From positions 1 through 43,972 of the forward strand of contig CAZHQW010000023.1 of the NCBI GenBank assembly GCA_964534745.1: a stretch of DNA of 43,972 nt, in the 5' to 3' direction. The translations under genes and the position numbers were made by a program. This document shows, one piece after another, positions 24,449-32,768 of this stretch. The stretch is from G020354785 sp964534745. Lineage in GTDB: Bacteria > Bacteroidota > Bacteroidia > Bacteroidales > UBA10428. The notes under the pieces are model-generated. The model saw only the letters and a list, made by a program, of their open reading frames with translations, ran no database searches and had not been told where the DNA came from. Numbering within the stretch: position 1 is the stretch's first letter; each line of letters starts with the position of its first letter.

Positions 24449-25234
24449 TTACCAGCTTCCACCTGCTCCCCCACCACCGAAGCTGCCTCCGCCAAAACCG
24501 CCAAAACCTCCCCCTCCTGATGTGAAGCTGCCAAAACTACTACCTGATGAACGTCGTGTTGAACCAAGCATAGACATTGCTATCCAGAAAGGAATGCCAC
24601 GGCCAATTGAATGCTGCCTTGCCCTCCGTACCCTGATGAAAAATATGAAGAAAAATATGACAAAAAATATAATTGCTGCTACAGCTGATGACCTGTCTTC
24701 CGCGCTTTTTCTGTTAGCATATTCCTCGGCAGTATATTCCCCTTTTGTAAGTGATATTAATACATTTGTTGCAGAGTCCAGACCCGCATAATAATTGTTT
24801 TCCTTAAATGCCGGGATCATCTCTAACTCGACTATTCTTTTTGCCAGTGCATCGGGAACTACAGCCTCAAGTCCGTACCCTGTGGCAATAAATGCCTGTC
24901 CGGCAGAAGAAGGAGTTTTGGGTTTTACCATAACCACTATCCCGTTATCTTTCCCTTTTTGTCCGACCCCCCACTTTTCTGCCAGCCTGTATGTGAATTC
25001 TGCCCGGTCATACCCGTGAAGATCATTGACTGTGACAATAGCTATCTGTGTTGATGTCTGATTGTTGAAATCCAGCAATTTCTTTTCAAGGTTCATAACT
25101 TCTTCTCTTCCCAGTATATTGGCAAAATCATTAACCAGCCTGGGCGGACTGGGCCGATCAGGAATATCATCCGCATAGCAGTCCGTATAAGCTATACCCA
25201 GCACAAAAATTACTGACCAGATTAATTTTTTCAT
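24449..25234 (-). CDS. TPM-domain membrane protein (YgcG type)
   Basis: 261 residues from ATG 25234, which starts a signal peptide (MKKLIWSVIFVLGIAYTDCYA). A TPM domain follows (PRLVNDFANIL, TQIAIVTVNDL, WGVGQKGKDNGIVVMV, GYGLEAVVPD), then one transmembrane segment near residue 190-208 and a Gly/Ser/Phe-rich tail (GGGGFGGFGGGSFGGG). This is the complete YgcG layout. The domain is thought to bind membranes or assist protein turnover (Psb32/TLP18.3 relatives). It lies in the minus-strand lemA cluster. Confidence 0.92.
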   Translation of the reverse strand: MKKLIWSVIFVLGIAYTDCYADDIPDRPSPPRLVNDFANILGREEVMNLEKKLLDFNNQTSTQIAIVTVNDLHGYDRAEFTYRLAEKWGVGQKGKDNGIVVMVKPKTPSSAGQAFIATGYGLEAVVPDALAKRIVELEMIPAFKENNYYAGLDSATNVLISLTKGEYTAEEYANRKSAEDRSSAVAAIIFFVIFFFIFFIRVRRARQHSIGRGIPFWIAMSMLGSTRRSSGSSFGSFTSGGGGFGGFGGGSFGGGGAGGSW

Positions 25235-25290
25235 ATCAATTTGCATAAATGCTTGATTTACTATTTTAAAAAATATTTAATATCAAATTC

Positions 25291-25728
25291 TTATTGTCCG
25301 AATGAAATCTCGTCGGATAATTCATTTATATCACCCTTTTTATAAGGGAAGTGAGTTTTCAACTGTTCGCCCGCCATATGAATTCCCTGAATAAGACCCT
25401 CTGTGAATTTACTCTCTTTAAAATACCCGGTCATCACGTCCTTAATGTTATCCCAGAAATTCTCAGGAGTCATCTTATTTATTCCGGCATCTCCCAGAAT
25501 GGCAAATTTTCTTTCACTAACTGCCAGGTAAAATAATACCCCATTTCTTCCTTCTGTCTTATGAATTCCCAGCTTTTTAAAAATATAGGCTGCACGGTCA
25601 AGAATATCATCAGTGCAATAGCCTTCAATATGCACCCTTATTTCCCCTGAAGTATTTAATTCCGCTTCAGCAATAGCCTGTTTGATCAGTTTTTTATCTT
25701 CTGCACTGAAAAAATTTGCAGGTCTCAT
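25291..25728 (-). CDS. TPM-domain protein, short form
   Basis: 145 residues consisting only of a TPM domain: LNTSGEIRVHIEGYC, YIFKKLGIHKTEGRNGVLFYLAV, AILGDAGINKMTPENFW, and FTEGLIQGIHMAGEQL. There is no signal peptide or membrane helix, unlike its neighbour. It is 15 bp downstream of lemA, so translation is probably coupled. LemA-TPM-TPM is a recurring trio in bacteria. Confidence 0.9.
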   Translation of the reverse strand: MRPANFFSAEDKKLIKQAIAEAELNTSGEIRVHIEGYCTDDILDRAAYIFKKLGIHKTEGRNGVLFYLAVSERKFAILGDAGINKMTPENFWDNIKDVMTGYFKESKFTEGLIQGIHMAGEQLKTHFPYKKGDINELSDEISFGQ

Positions 25729-25743
25729 ACTATAAAGGATTTA

Positions 25744-26352
25744 TTAGAATTCGACTGTAGGTGCAATTTCCGAACCCTGCTCTGCCGTAAATGATCCTTT
25801 TATCTCAAACTCCCCTCCCGCTATATTCAGAGCCCATCTCTTTACAAGTCCCCTTATATGCGAATTGTATGTTTTTACACTTTCGTTATACTTAATCCTT
25901 GCAACATTTATTCGGTTTTCAGTACCTTCAAGCTGTGCCTGAAGCTCAAGGAAGTTTTGATTTGCCTTAAGTTCGGGGTATCTCTCTACAACAACCATTA
26001 ATCTTGAAAGAGCCGAACTCAGGGCACCCTGGGACTGCTGAAAAGCCTGCAGTGATTCCGTATTAATCTTAGCAGGATCAATATTTATGCTTGTTGCTTT
26101 AGCCCTTGCTTCTATAACCTGAACCAGCGTTTCCTGCTCAAAGTCTCTTACTCCTTTTACCGTATTAACAAGATTCTGTATAAGATCAGCCCTTCTCTGA
26201 TAAGCAGACTGAACATTGCCCCATTCGGCTTTAACCTGTTCTTCATAAGCTACCGCCCTATCGTATGTTTTCACAACATATAATACTGACAGTAATATTA
26301 TAAATGCAATAACTGCCAATATTATAATTAGATTTCTTGTACTTTTTTTCAT
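25744..26352 (-). CDS. lemA: LemA family protein
   Basis: 202 residues: a single N-terminal transmembrane helix (about 8-28), then a four-helix bundle containing QVKAEWGNVQSAYQRRADLIQNLVNTVKG and the LEAQLEGTENRINVARIKYNESVKTYN pair (each shown here as family landmarks), with AEQGSEIAPTVEF at the C-terminus. LemA proteins have an exposed N-terminus and a helical cytosolic or periplasmic domain; their role is unsettled. It is the first gene of the set, with its own upstream spacer of 167 bp shared with the divergent lipoprotein gene. Confidence 0.93.
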   Translation of the reverse strand: MKKSTRNLIIILAVIAFIILLSVLYVVKTYDRAVAYEEQVKAEWGNVQSAYQRRADLIQNLVNTVKGVRDFEQETLVQVIEARAKATSINIDPAKINTESLQAFQQSQGALSSALSRLMVVVERYPELKANQNFLELQAQLEGTENRINVARIKYNESVKTYNSHIRGLVKRWALNIAGGEFEIKGSFTAEQGSEIAPTVEF

Positions 26353-26453
26353 GATTACCTATTTAATATTAATATTTATCATTCAATAAGTGTAAAAATA
26401 GATAATATTTAACAGGTATTAAAAAAAAATAAATTTTAGAAAAATATTTGGTA

Positions 26454-26461
26454 TAATTTTG
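26454..26461 (+). promoter_or_regulatory. -7 box TAATTTTG before the small lipoprotein gene
   Basis: TAATTTTG matches TAnnTTTG, 58 bp before the ATG at 26520. No well-spaced -33 TTG was found. Confidence 0.4.
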
Positions 26462-26519
26462 GATAACCGATTTATCGTTTTACGAGTATAATAATATTAT
26501 ACTTTAAAAAGAATTCGGC

Positions 26520-26954
26520 ATGAAAAGATTCAATACAAGACTTTTCATTCTGGTGGGTTTTCTGGCCATATATTCATGTGAACTTATAAATGATGTGCCT
26601 GATGACAGTGATCCCCGTGCCAGGATAGAAGGACAATGGCAGTGTGATGAAAACAGCCAGCTTTACAAATCTACCGAAGATATTTATTGGGTTTATATCG
26701 ATCCTGATCCATATGATTCGACAAGAGTTATAATCAGCAATTTTTATAATCTGGGAGATGACATTGACGTGTATGCAAAGGTTAATAACAATAAACTGTC
26801 AATCAGCAACCAGACCACAAAAGATGGGTATAAAGTATTATCAGGATCAGGCAGTATTTCATCCAATTATAAAGAGATAAGCTGGAATTACAGGATAGAT
26901 GATGGTAGCGGGGAAATAGACAATGTTACTGCAATATATACGAAAGTTTATTAA
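26520..26954 (+). CDS. small lipoprotein, lipocalin-like hypothetical
   Basis: A 144-residue protein with a lipoprotein signal (LAIYSCE, Cys21). The mature part is all beta: IEGQWQC, WVYIDPDP, VIISNFYNL, VYAKVNNNKLSI, GSGSISSNYKEISWNYRID and VTAIYTKVY. That strand order is like the small lipocalin-type proteins of Bacteroidota. I do not recognise a specific family. It converges on the VTT gene with only 3 bp between stop codons. Confidence 0.75.
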   Translation: MKRFNTRLFILVGFLAIYSCELINDVPDDSDPRARIEGQWQCDENSQLYKSTEDIYWVYIDPDPYDSTRVIISNFYNLGDDIDVYAKVNNNKLSISNQTTKDGYKVLSGSGSISSNYKEISWNYRIDDGSGEIDNVTAIYTKVY

Positions 26955-26957
26955 TTG

Positions 26958-27533
26958 TCAGATAGAATTGGCCTGCCAGATAAACCATGAATAAACTGCA
27001 AAACGGACAAACCTGGTTAAGGAATAAAGAATATATTTCCTGAGCGGGTATTTTACTGAGCCTACCAGCATGCTCACACCTGAAAACGGTAAGGGGGTCA
27101 GAGCTGCCACAATTATTATATAAAGCCCGTAAATATTTAACTTCCTTTCCATCTTTGTTAAAAACTTCATTCTTATAAACCTGTATACTAAAGTTGTATG
27201 CAAGTAGCGCCCAAAAAAATAGCCTGCCAGGCCTGCCAGATAAGATATTAATGCCAGTATCAGGATAAGTACCATATATTCGGCTATACTACCGTTGCGT
27301 AAAGCCCATATCATAAATACCTCGGGCGGAATTATGCCGATAACCAGCTCAGAAGTTAAATAAATAAGGAAAACAATAAAAGTATTCTCATATATCGGTT
27401 TCAGCCATGCCAGATAATTTATGTCTACCTTGTTTTTAATAAACAGGAAAACTCCAATAATTACAGCCAGCCAGACAAAACCTCTTAACAGGTTTCTAAT
27501 AAGGAATGTTGACTTATTATTGCTCTTAGACAA
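26958..27533 (-). CDS. VTT-domain (DedA-like) membrane protein
   Basis: 191 residues with about five or six membrane segments and the VTT signature: PPEVFMIWA, the glycine-rich YLAGLAGYFFGRYL loop, and PLPFSGVSMLVGS with the conserved proline/glycine turn. DedA/VTT proteins act as lipid scramblases or flippases that recycle undecaprenyl-phosphate or phospholipids. The specific substrate here is undetermined. A TATCTTTG box on this strand (27563-27570) is a candidate promoter. Confidence 0.88.
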   Translation of the reverse strand: MSKSNNKSTFLIRNLLRGFVWLAVIIGVFLFIKNKVDINYLAWLKPIYENTFIVFLIYLTSELVIGIIPPEVFMIWALRNGSIAEYMVLILILALISYLAGLAGYFFGRYLHTTLVYRFIRMKFLTKMERKLNIYGLYIIIVAALTPLPFSGVSMLVGSVKYPLRKYILYSLTRFVRFAVYSWFIWQANSI

Positions 27534-27562
27534 AATCCTAAATATTTAAAGCAAATAATTGG

Positions 27563-27570
27563 CAAAGATA
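27563..27570 (-). promoter_or_regulatory. -7 box (TATCTTTG) before the VTT gene
   Basis: CAAAGATA on the plus strand reads TATCTTTG on the minus strand and matches TAnnTTTG, 30 bp before the start at 27533. Confidence 0.4.
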
Positions 27571-27602
27571 GTCAAACTGTTAGTATCTATTGATATTAAT
27601 TA

Positions 27603-27610
27603 TAAATTTG
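27603..27610 (+). promoter_or_regulatory. -7 box TAAATTTG before tRNA-Val
   Basis: TAAATTTG matches TAnnTTTG, 21 bp before the tRNA 5' end, the expected distance for a short precursor. Confidence 0.5.
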
Positions 27611-27631
27611 CGGTATTAAAAAAATAAAACA

Positions 27632-27706
27632 GGGGTCTTAGCTCAGCAGGTTTAGAGCGCTACCTTGACAGGGTAGAGGCCGTGGGTTCGAATCCCACAG
27701 ATCCCA
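27632..27706 (+). tRNA. tRNA-Val (GAC)
   Basis: A 75-nt cloverleaf. Acceptor GGGGTCT pairs with AGATCCC (one G-T), the D-arm is GCTC/GAGC, the anticodon stem CTACC/GGTAG holds loop TTGACAG with anticodon GAC, and the T-arm GTGGG/CCCAC encloses TTCGAAT. The discriminator base is A27706, and CCA is not encoded. GAC reads GUC/GUU valine codons. Confidence 0.93.
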
Positions 27707-27748
27707 CAAATACCTTCCCCAATGCTGATTTAATACTAACAGGACATG

Positions 27749-28840
27749 TCAGGTTATAGTAATTGTAAAGCTTGTACCCTCGCGTGGCTCAGATGTATAA
27801 GTTATGTCAAATCCGTGGGCATCAAGAATTTTCTTGCATATTCCCAGTCCCAGTCCCGTTCCTTTCTCTCCTTTTGTTCCTGTGGCCGGAGTGTTAATTA
27901 CCCTGCTGAACATAACTTCCGGCGTGGTATCCCCAATTCCCAGACCGGTATCGGAAATAACCAGTGTAGTGACATTCCTTCGCTGTGAAGAGGAAATTTT
28001 TATCTCTCCCTTTTCAGGCGTGAATTTCACCGCGTTGCTTATCAGATTATTAACAACCTGTCCGAAATATGTTTTATCAACTTTCACTAACACATCCTCA
28101 TCAACGTTATTAAAAACTTTTAATTTCTTCTCATTAATCATTGTCTGGTAAACAACTATTGATGTATTAATAAGTTTTGAAAGGTTCACATCAGCCAGCT
28201 TTAGTGTTATCTCCTTACCTTCAAGATTTGTCCAGTTTAAAAGCTTATTAAAATAATCCACTATGTTACGGGAAGTATTTATGATATATTTCAGAAAGTC
28301 TCTGTGGTAAGAATTTAAATTGTTAACCAGCTCCTTGTCATGGTATAACATCTCGGCAAAGCCCAATATGGATGTGAAAGGTGTTCTTAAATCCTGAGAT
28401 ATTATTTGAATAAAATCCTTCTTCGATTGAAGCATATTTCTCAGGGTATCCTCATGTTTTTTTATTCTCAGCGTGGTTCTCAGCCTGGCAAGCAATTCTA
28501 CCTCATCAATGGGTTTTTTAATATATTCCACCGCCCCCTTGTCAAGGGCCTCTTCAACATCCGAGGACCCAGTCTTGGCTGTGACCATAATCACAGGTAT
28601 ATCTGCCGTAATCTCATTACTTTTAATTTTTTCCAGGACTTTAATCCCTGTTATGCCGGGCATCATTATATCAAGGAGTATCACATCAGGATGGCTGTTA
28701 CTTAAAATATCGAGACACTCCGTTCCGTCAGTGGCTGTAGTAACCTTATAACCTTCATTGACAAGTATGGTTTTCAGAAAAAAAACATTTGCAGGTTCAT
28801 CATCTACAATCAATATCCTGGAATTTAAGTATTTTTCCAT
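27749..28840 (-). CDS. response regulator-histidine kinase hybrid with Gln in place of the phosphoacceptor His
   Basis: 363 residues: receiver domain (about 7-125; ILIVDDEPAN, Asp57 in VILLDIMMPG, IKKP) joined directly to a HisKA/HATPase_c kinase half with no membrane segment or input domain. The ATPase boxes look intact (NNLISNAVKFTP, DTGLGIG, GTGLGLGICKKI). The H-box reads ISQDLRTPF: the residue that should be the phosphorylated His is Gln149 (codon CAG, 28394-28396). It overlaps the response-regulator gene by 16 bp and is the last gene of the set. It may act as an ATP-binding scaffold or phosphatase, or work through phosphotransfer in trans; autophosphorylation at the usual site is not possible. 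Confidence 0.9.
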   Translation of the reverse strand: MEKYLNSRILIVDDEPANVFFLKTILVNEGYKVTTATDGTECLDILSNSHPDVILLDIMMPGITGIKVLEKIKSNEITADIPVIMVTAKTGSSDVEEALDKGAVEYIKKPIDEVELLARLRTTLRIKKHEDTLRNMLQSKKDFIQIISQDLRTPFTSILGFAEMLYHDKELVNNLNSYHRDFLKYIINTSRNIVDYFNKLLNWTNLEGKEITLKLADVNLSKLINTSIVVYQTMINEKKLKVFNNVDEDVLVKVDKTYFGQVVNNLISNAVKFTPEKGEIKISSSQRRNVTTLVISDTGLGIGDTTPEVMFSRVINTPATGTKGEKGTGLGLGICKKILDAHGFDITYTSEPREGTSFTITIT

Positions 28841-29238
28841 GGCTTCCTGATATGTTTCCTGATTTTATTATTCAGCTCATCATCGTCAATTGGCTTGGAG
28901 ATACAGTCATCAAAACCATAGTCCAGAATTTCTTCTATCTCGTTCGGAAGAGCACGGGCCGTAACAGCTATTATCTTAATATCATTTGATGATCTTCTCT
29001 TTCTTATTTCATCCAATGCCTCATATCCGTTAACTTCGGGCATCATAATATCCATAAGGACAATGTCAGGGTTTTCTTTAAAATACATGTCAACAGCTTC
29101 ACGGCCATTCCTTGCAAATATCAGATTATACCTGTGCTTAAGCATTATTTCGAAAGTGTAAATACCTACATTTTCATCTTCAGCTATTAATACCCTGGGC
29201 AATGGTTGACCTGCATCAGTTTGTGACGAATCTGTCAT
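28825..29238 (-). CDS. stand-alone response regulator (receiver only)
   Basis: 137 residues, a single CheY-like receiver: VLIAEDENV acidic pocket, Asp63 in IVLMDIMMPEVNG, Thr in VTAR, and Lys in ISKPID. It has no output domain. It lies between the two kinases, 33 bp after the upstream hybrid and overlapping the downstream one by 16 bp, consistent with translational coupling. The likely job is carrying phosphate between kinases or acting by protein-protein contact. Confidence 0.93.
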   Translation of the reverse strand: MTDSSQTDAGQPLPRVLIAEDENVGIYTFEIMLKHRYNLIFARNGREAVDMYFKENPDIVLMDIMMPEVNGYEALDEIRKRRSSNDIKIIAVTARALPNEIEEILDYGFDDCISKPIDDDELNNKIRKHIRKPWKNT

Positions 29239-29271
29239 AATTTATGCTGCGATAAATATTTACTCTGCTCT

Positions 29272-30816
29272 TTATAAGAATTGCGATAAGTTGACAGGTA
29301 TTTTCACTATAAATACAGTGCCCTTATTAGGCTTACTTTTAACATCAATCTCACCGTTTAAAAGCTTCACCAGTTTGTCAGCGAGTGCCAGTCCCAACCC
29401 TGCTCCTCCGTATTTCCTTGAAGATGTACCATCAGCCTGTATAAACTTTTTAAAAATCAGTTTTAATTGCTCCTCTTCAATACCTATTCCTGTATCCTTA
29501 ATCTCGACATATATACTTTCATCGGCAGAAAAAAACTTAATATTGATGCTCCCTTTTTCAGTAAATTTCAATGCATTCTCAATGATATTAACAAGTATCT
29601 GGTAGATTTTATGTCTGTCATTATGCATTACCCTGGGCAGGGGTTCAACCTTTTCTATATTTACCTCAATAGGCTTGTTATTAAGTGAATTCTTAACAAA
29701 GCTTTCAATATCGCGTATAAATTCAGCAAGGGAAAACTCTATTATGTTTACTTCCTGCTTCCTGCGGAATTCAAACAAACGCTCAATCAGTTTATGTAAC
29801 CTCTCCCCGCTTGTATGAATATGTTGTAATGCTTCGATCTGCTGCTCGTTTAAATTATCGGTCTCATACTTAATAACACTTTTTGAAATCCCTATTATAG
29901 CATTCAAAGGAGTACGCAACTCGTGGTTCAGATTATCAATGAATTCACGCATCACCTTATTGGCTTCCTTTGCTTCTTTTGCCCTGAGCAATTCTTTTTC
30001 TATTCTCACCCTCCTTGTTATGTCCCTTATTATACATACTGCATGCCAGTCGTTATCAATGTGGAATGATGATATCGAGAGTTCTATGGGAAATTCAACA
30101 TTGTTCTTATTTACGGCAGTCAGCTCAATCGTTTTATCAAGCACATTGATCCTGTCAGACTCGATGAATTTTTTAAGGTTTTCAGGCAACCCGTCTTTAT
30201 ATTTCTTTGCAGAAAAAAGCGACTGGAATGTTAAATACTTTGTTTCAAATTTTGAATACCCGAATATTTTTTCTGCGGAAGGGTTCCAGTATGTTATCTT
30301 GCATTCTTTATTTATTGCGATTATTGCATCAACTGCAACCATTGACATCTTCTTAAACCTGTTTTCACTTTCCTCCAGCCTTTTATTTGTGCTTTTAAGT
30401 TTTTCTATAAGGTCATAAAGACTTTTTCTTTGCCGGTAGAGCTCCACAAATATTTTAACCTTTGCAAGAAAAATATCCTTGTTTACAGGCTTTTTAATAA
30501 AATCAACAGCACCCGATTCAAGGCCTTTCACCATGTAGTTATCATCGGTGTATATGCCTGATACGAATATAACGGGAATATTTTCATTGCCCTTTGTTTC
30601 TCTTATTTTGCTTAATGTGGTAAATCCGTCCATTCCAGGCATCTGAACGTCAAGTATAACGAGGGCAAATTCATGTTCTTTAACTGTTTGAATTGCTTTT
30701 GCTCCGCTTTTTGCAGTTATGATTTCAACATCCAGTTCTTCAAGAAGGCCCTCAATATATAATAGATTCCTTTCTATGTCATCAACAACCAGTATTTTAG
30801 TTTTTGGTTTAGGCAC
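29272..30816 (-). CDS. hybrid sensor kinase: REC-PAS-HisKA-HATPase
   Basis: 514 residues in order: receiver (about 6-123; Asp56 in VILDVQMPG), short coiled coil (about 125-150), PAS domain (about 155-265 with AIIAINKECKITYWNPSAEKIFGYS and the PAC-type ITRRVRIEKE), HisKA with the intact H-box NHELRTPL (His298), and HATPase_c (NIIENALKFTEKG, DTGIGIEEEQ, GGAGLGLALADKL). It is cytoplasmic, without membrane segments. It is the first gene of the three and, unlike its neighbour 27749-28840, can autophosphorylate. The signal sensed by PAS is unknown. Confidence 0.94.
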   Translation of the reverse strand: MPKPKTKILVVDDIERNLLYIEGLLEELDVEIITAKSGAKAIQTVKEHEFALVILDVQMPGMDGFTTLSKIRETKGNENIPVIFVSGIYTDDNYMVKGLESGAVDFIKKPVNKDIFLAKVKIFVELYRQRKSLYDLIEKLKSTNKRLEESENRFKKMSMVAVDAIIAINKECKITYWNPSAEKIFGYSKFETKYLTFQSLFSAKKYKDGLPENLKKFIESDRINVLDKTIELTAVNKNNVEFPIELSISSFHIDNDWHAVCIIRDITRRVRIEKELLRAKEAKEANKVMREFIDNLNHELRTPLNAIIGISKSVIKYETDNLNEQQIEALQHIHTSGERLHKLIERLFEFRRKQEVNIIEFSLAEFIRDIESFVKNSLNNKPIEVNIEKVEPLPRVMHNDRHKIYQILVNIIENALKFTEKGSINIKFFSADESIYVEIKDTGIGIEEEQLKLIFKKFIQADGTSSRKYGGAGLGLALADKLVKLLNGEIDVKSKPNKGTVFIVKIPVNLSQFL

Positions 30817-30895
30817 TATCTTTTTATTCAGAATAAACTAAAGTTACAAAATATTTTAAAGGAATAATAAAAATAGTATCATTGTATAAATTTAT

Positions 30896-30903
30896 TATAT
30901 TTG
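30896..30903 (+). promoter_or_regulatory. -7 box TATATTTG before the acyl-CoA synthetase
   Basis: TATATTTG matches TAnnTTTG and overlaps the TTG at 30901 that could be mistaken for a start codon. ATG 30925 lies 22 bp downstream. Confidence 0.5.
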
Positions 30904-30924
30904 AGTAGGCAAATTCTTGTTCAA

Positions 30925-32727
30925 ATGGAAATAACCCGAACATTTGATATTCTGGAATACTACAAAACAGAATATATTGACAAGGTTAATGCATTTGTCG
31001 GAAAAGAAAAAGGATTCTGGAAGAAATACTCATCTGTTGATTATATTGATAATGTTGATAATATAAGTTATGGATTGCTTTCGCTCGGACTGAAAAAAGG
31101 AGATATTGTAGTTACTATTTCCAATAACAGGCCCGAATGGAACTTTATGGATATGGGCCTGGCCCAGGTGGGCGTTATACACACCCCCATATATCCGACG
31201 ATAAGCAATGAAGATTACACGTATATAATTAATCATTGCCGTCCGAAAATAATTGTTGTCTCTGACAGCTCTTTATATGAAAGAATTAAACCTATAGCAC
31301 TGAAAATAAATTCAGTAGAAGGTATTTACAGTTTTAATGAAATCAAGGGAGTAAAAAACTGGATTGAAATCAAAAAAGCAGGGGAAATAAACAGCAATAA
31401 GTATGCCGATAAACTGAAAAAAATCAAAGGAAGTATTGGTCCGCATGACACTGTTACTCTGCTATATACCTCAGGGACAACTGGCAGTCCCAAAGGGGTT
31501 ATGTTATCTCATAATAATATAATGAGCAATATAAGATCTGTCAGCAAAGTATTTCATTTCAACCAGACCGACAGAACATTAAGCTTCCTGCCCATAAACC
31601 ATGTTTTTGAAAGAACGGTAAATTATTATTTTCAAAGTCGCGGACTAAGCATATTCTATGCTGAAAACCTCGGCACAATTGCGGATAATCTTCGGGATGT
31701 AAAACCGAATGTTTTTATAACCGTCCCCAGATTACTGGAAAAGGTTTACGACAAGATTATTGGCAAAGGAAGGGAGCTTAAAGGTATTAAAAGGTCCATC
31801 TTCTTCTGGTCTGTTAATCAAGGATTAAGATATAAACGAAAGAAAACCAACGGTTTATTATATAATCTCAAATTAAAGGTCGCTGACAGGCTTGTCTTTA
31901 GCAAGTGGAGGGCCGCATTGGGTGGAAATGTTGATTTGATAGTCTCAGGCGGAGCCGCCTTACAACCGCGACTGGCAAGGATATTCAATGCAGCGGGGAT
32001 GCCCCTGATCGAAGGATACGGATTAACGGAAACATCGCCTGTAATTGCTGTCAATAATATTTCCACAGGCGAAATAAAATTGGGCACTGTCGGGCCTCCG
32101 CTGAATGGTGTTCAGGTAAGGATATCTGAAGACGGGGAAATACTGTGCAAGGGACCCAATGTTATGCAGGGATATTATAAAGAACCGGAACTTACTAAAC
32201 AGGCTATTGACAGTGAAGGATGGTTCCATACAGGTGATATTGGCATGCTTGAAGACAACAAGTATCTGAAAATTACCGGAAGGAAAAAGGAAATATTTAA
32301 GCTTTCAAGCGGAAAATATGTCTCTCCGCAGGTTATAGAGAACAGGTTCAAGGAATCTACATTTATTGAGCAGATAATGGTCGTAGGCGAAAACCAGAAG
32401 TTTGCAAGCGCGGTAATTTCACCAAATTTCCAGCTTCTGCATAACTGGTGCTCCTTAAACGGGATAAATTACAGGGATAACAGAGAGCTTATACAGAATA
32501 GTAAGGTTGTACAATTATACCAGCAGGAGGTTAATAGCCTTAATAAACAACTCGGACAGGCTGAGAAAATAAAAAGGTTCAGGCTTGTTCATGAAGAATG
32601 GAGCCCTTTGACCGGGGAGCTGTCTCCTACACTTAAACTGAAAAGACGGCTGCTTGCAGAAAAATACAGCGAATTATTAAAGGAAATATTCTCAGTCGAG
32701 AGCAGTAACGTTGCTGAAACTGTCTGA
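30925..32727 (+). CDS. long-chain fatty-acid--CoA ligase (AMP-forming)
   Basis: 600 residues from ATG 30925; an upstream in-frame TTG is rejected because it lies inside the -7 box. All ANL landmarks are standard: LLYTSGTTGSPKGVML (P-loop), FLPINHVFERT, VSGGAALQPRL, GYGLTETSP, HTGDIGML and GRKKEIFKLSSGKYVSP. Its length and the RFKESTFIEQIMVVG region match the FadD15/FAA-type Bacteroidota enzymes. It activates long-chain fatty acids to acyl-CoA in the cytoplasm. It is a contrast to the degenerate AMP-binding enzyme at 37868. Confidence 0.94.
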   Translation: MEITRTFDILEYYKTEYIDKVNAFVGKEKGFWKKYSSVDYIDNVDNISYGLLSLGLKKGDIVVTISNNRPEWNFMDMGLAQVGVIHTPIYPTISNEDYTYIINHCRPKIIVVSDSSLYERIKPIALKINSVEGIYSFNEIKGVKNWIEIKKAGEINSNKYADKLKKIKGSIGPHDTVTLLYTSGTTGSPKGVMLSHNNIMSNIRSVSKVFHFNQTDRTLSFLPINHVFERTVNYYFQSRGLSIFYAENLGTIADNLRDVKPNVFITVPRLLEKVYDKIIGKGRELKGIKRSIFFWSVNQGLRYKRKKTNGLLYNLKLKVADRLVFSKWRAALGGNVDLIVSGGAALQPRLARIFNAAGMPLIEGYGLTETSPVIAVNNISTGEIKLGTVGPPLNGVQVRISEDGEILCKGPNVMQGYYKEPELTKQAIDSEGWFHTGDIGMLEDNKYLKITGRKKEIFKLSSGKYVSPQVIENRFKESTFIEQIMVVGENQKFASAVISPNFQLLHNWCSLNGINYRDNRELIQNSKVVQLYQQEVNSLNKQLGQAEKIKRFRLVHEEWSPLTGELSPTLKLKRRLLAEKYSELLKEIFSVESSNVAETV

Positions 32728-32751
32728 AGATAACAATTTGATTCCTATTGC

Positions 32752-32768
32752 CCGGATGCTTCCGGCTT
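32752..32768 (+). terminator. weak hairpin at convergent gene ends
   Basis: CCGGA/TCCGG stem with TGCT loop at 32752-32765 between convergent genes. The run of T follows only after about 10 bases, so it is a poor terminator. Confidence 0.3.

Noticed and set aside
24438..24791. Pro-rich 117-residue plus-strand ORF
   Set aside because: It is the antisense reading of the Gly-rich tail and membrane region of the TPM protein; no domain and no start context.
30901..30924. TTG start for the acyl-CoA synthetase
   Set aside because: It lies inside the TATATTTG promoter box; ATG 30925 fits family starts better.
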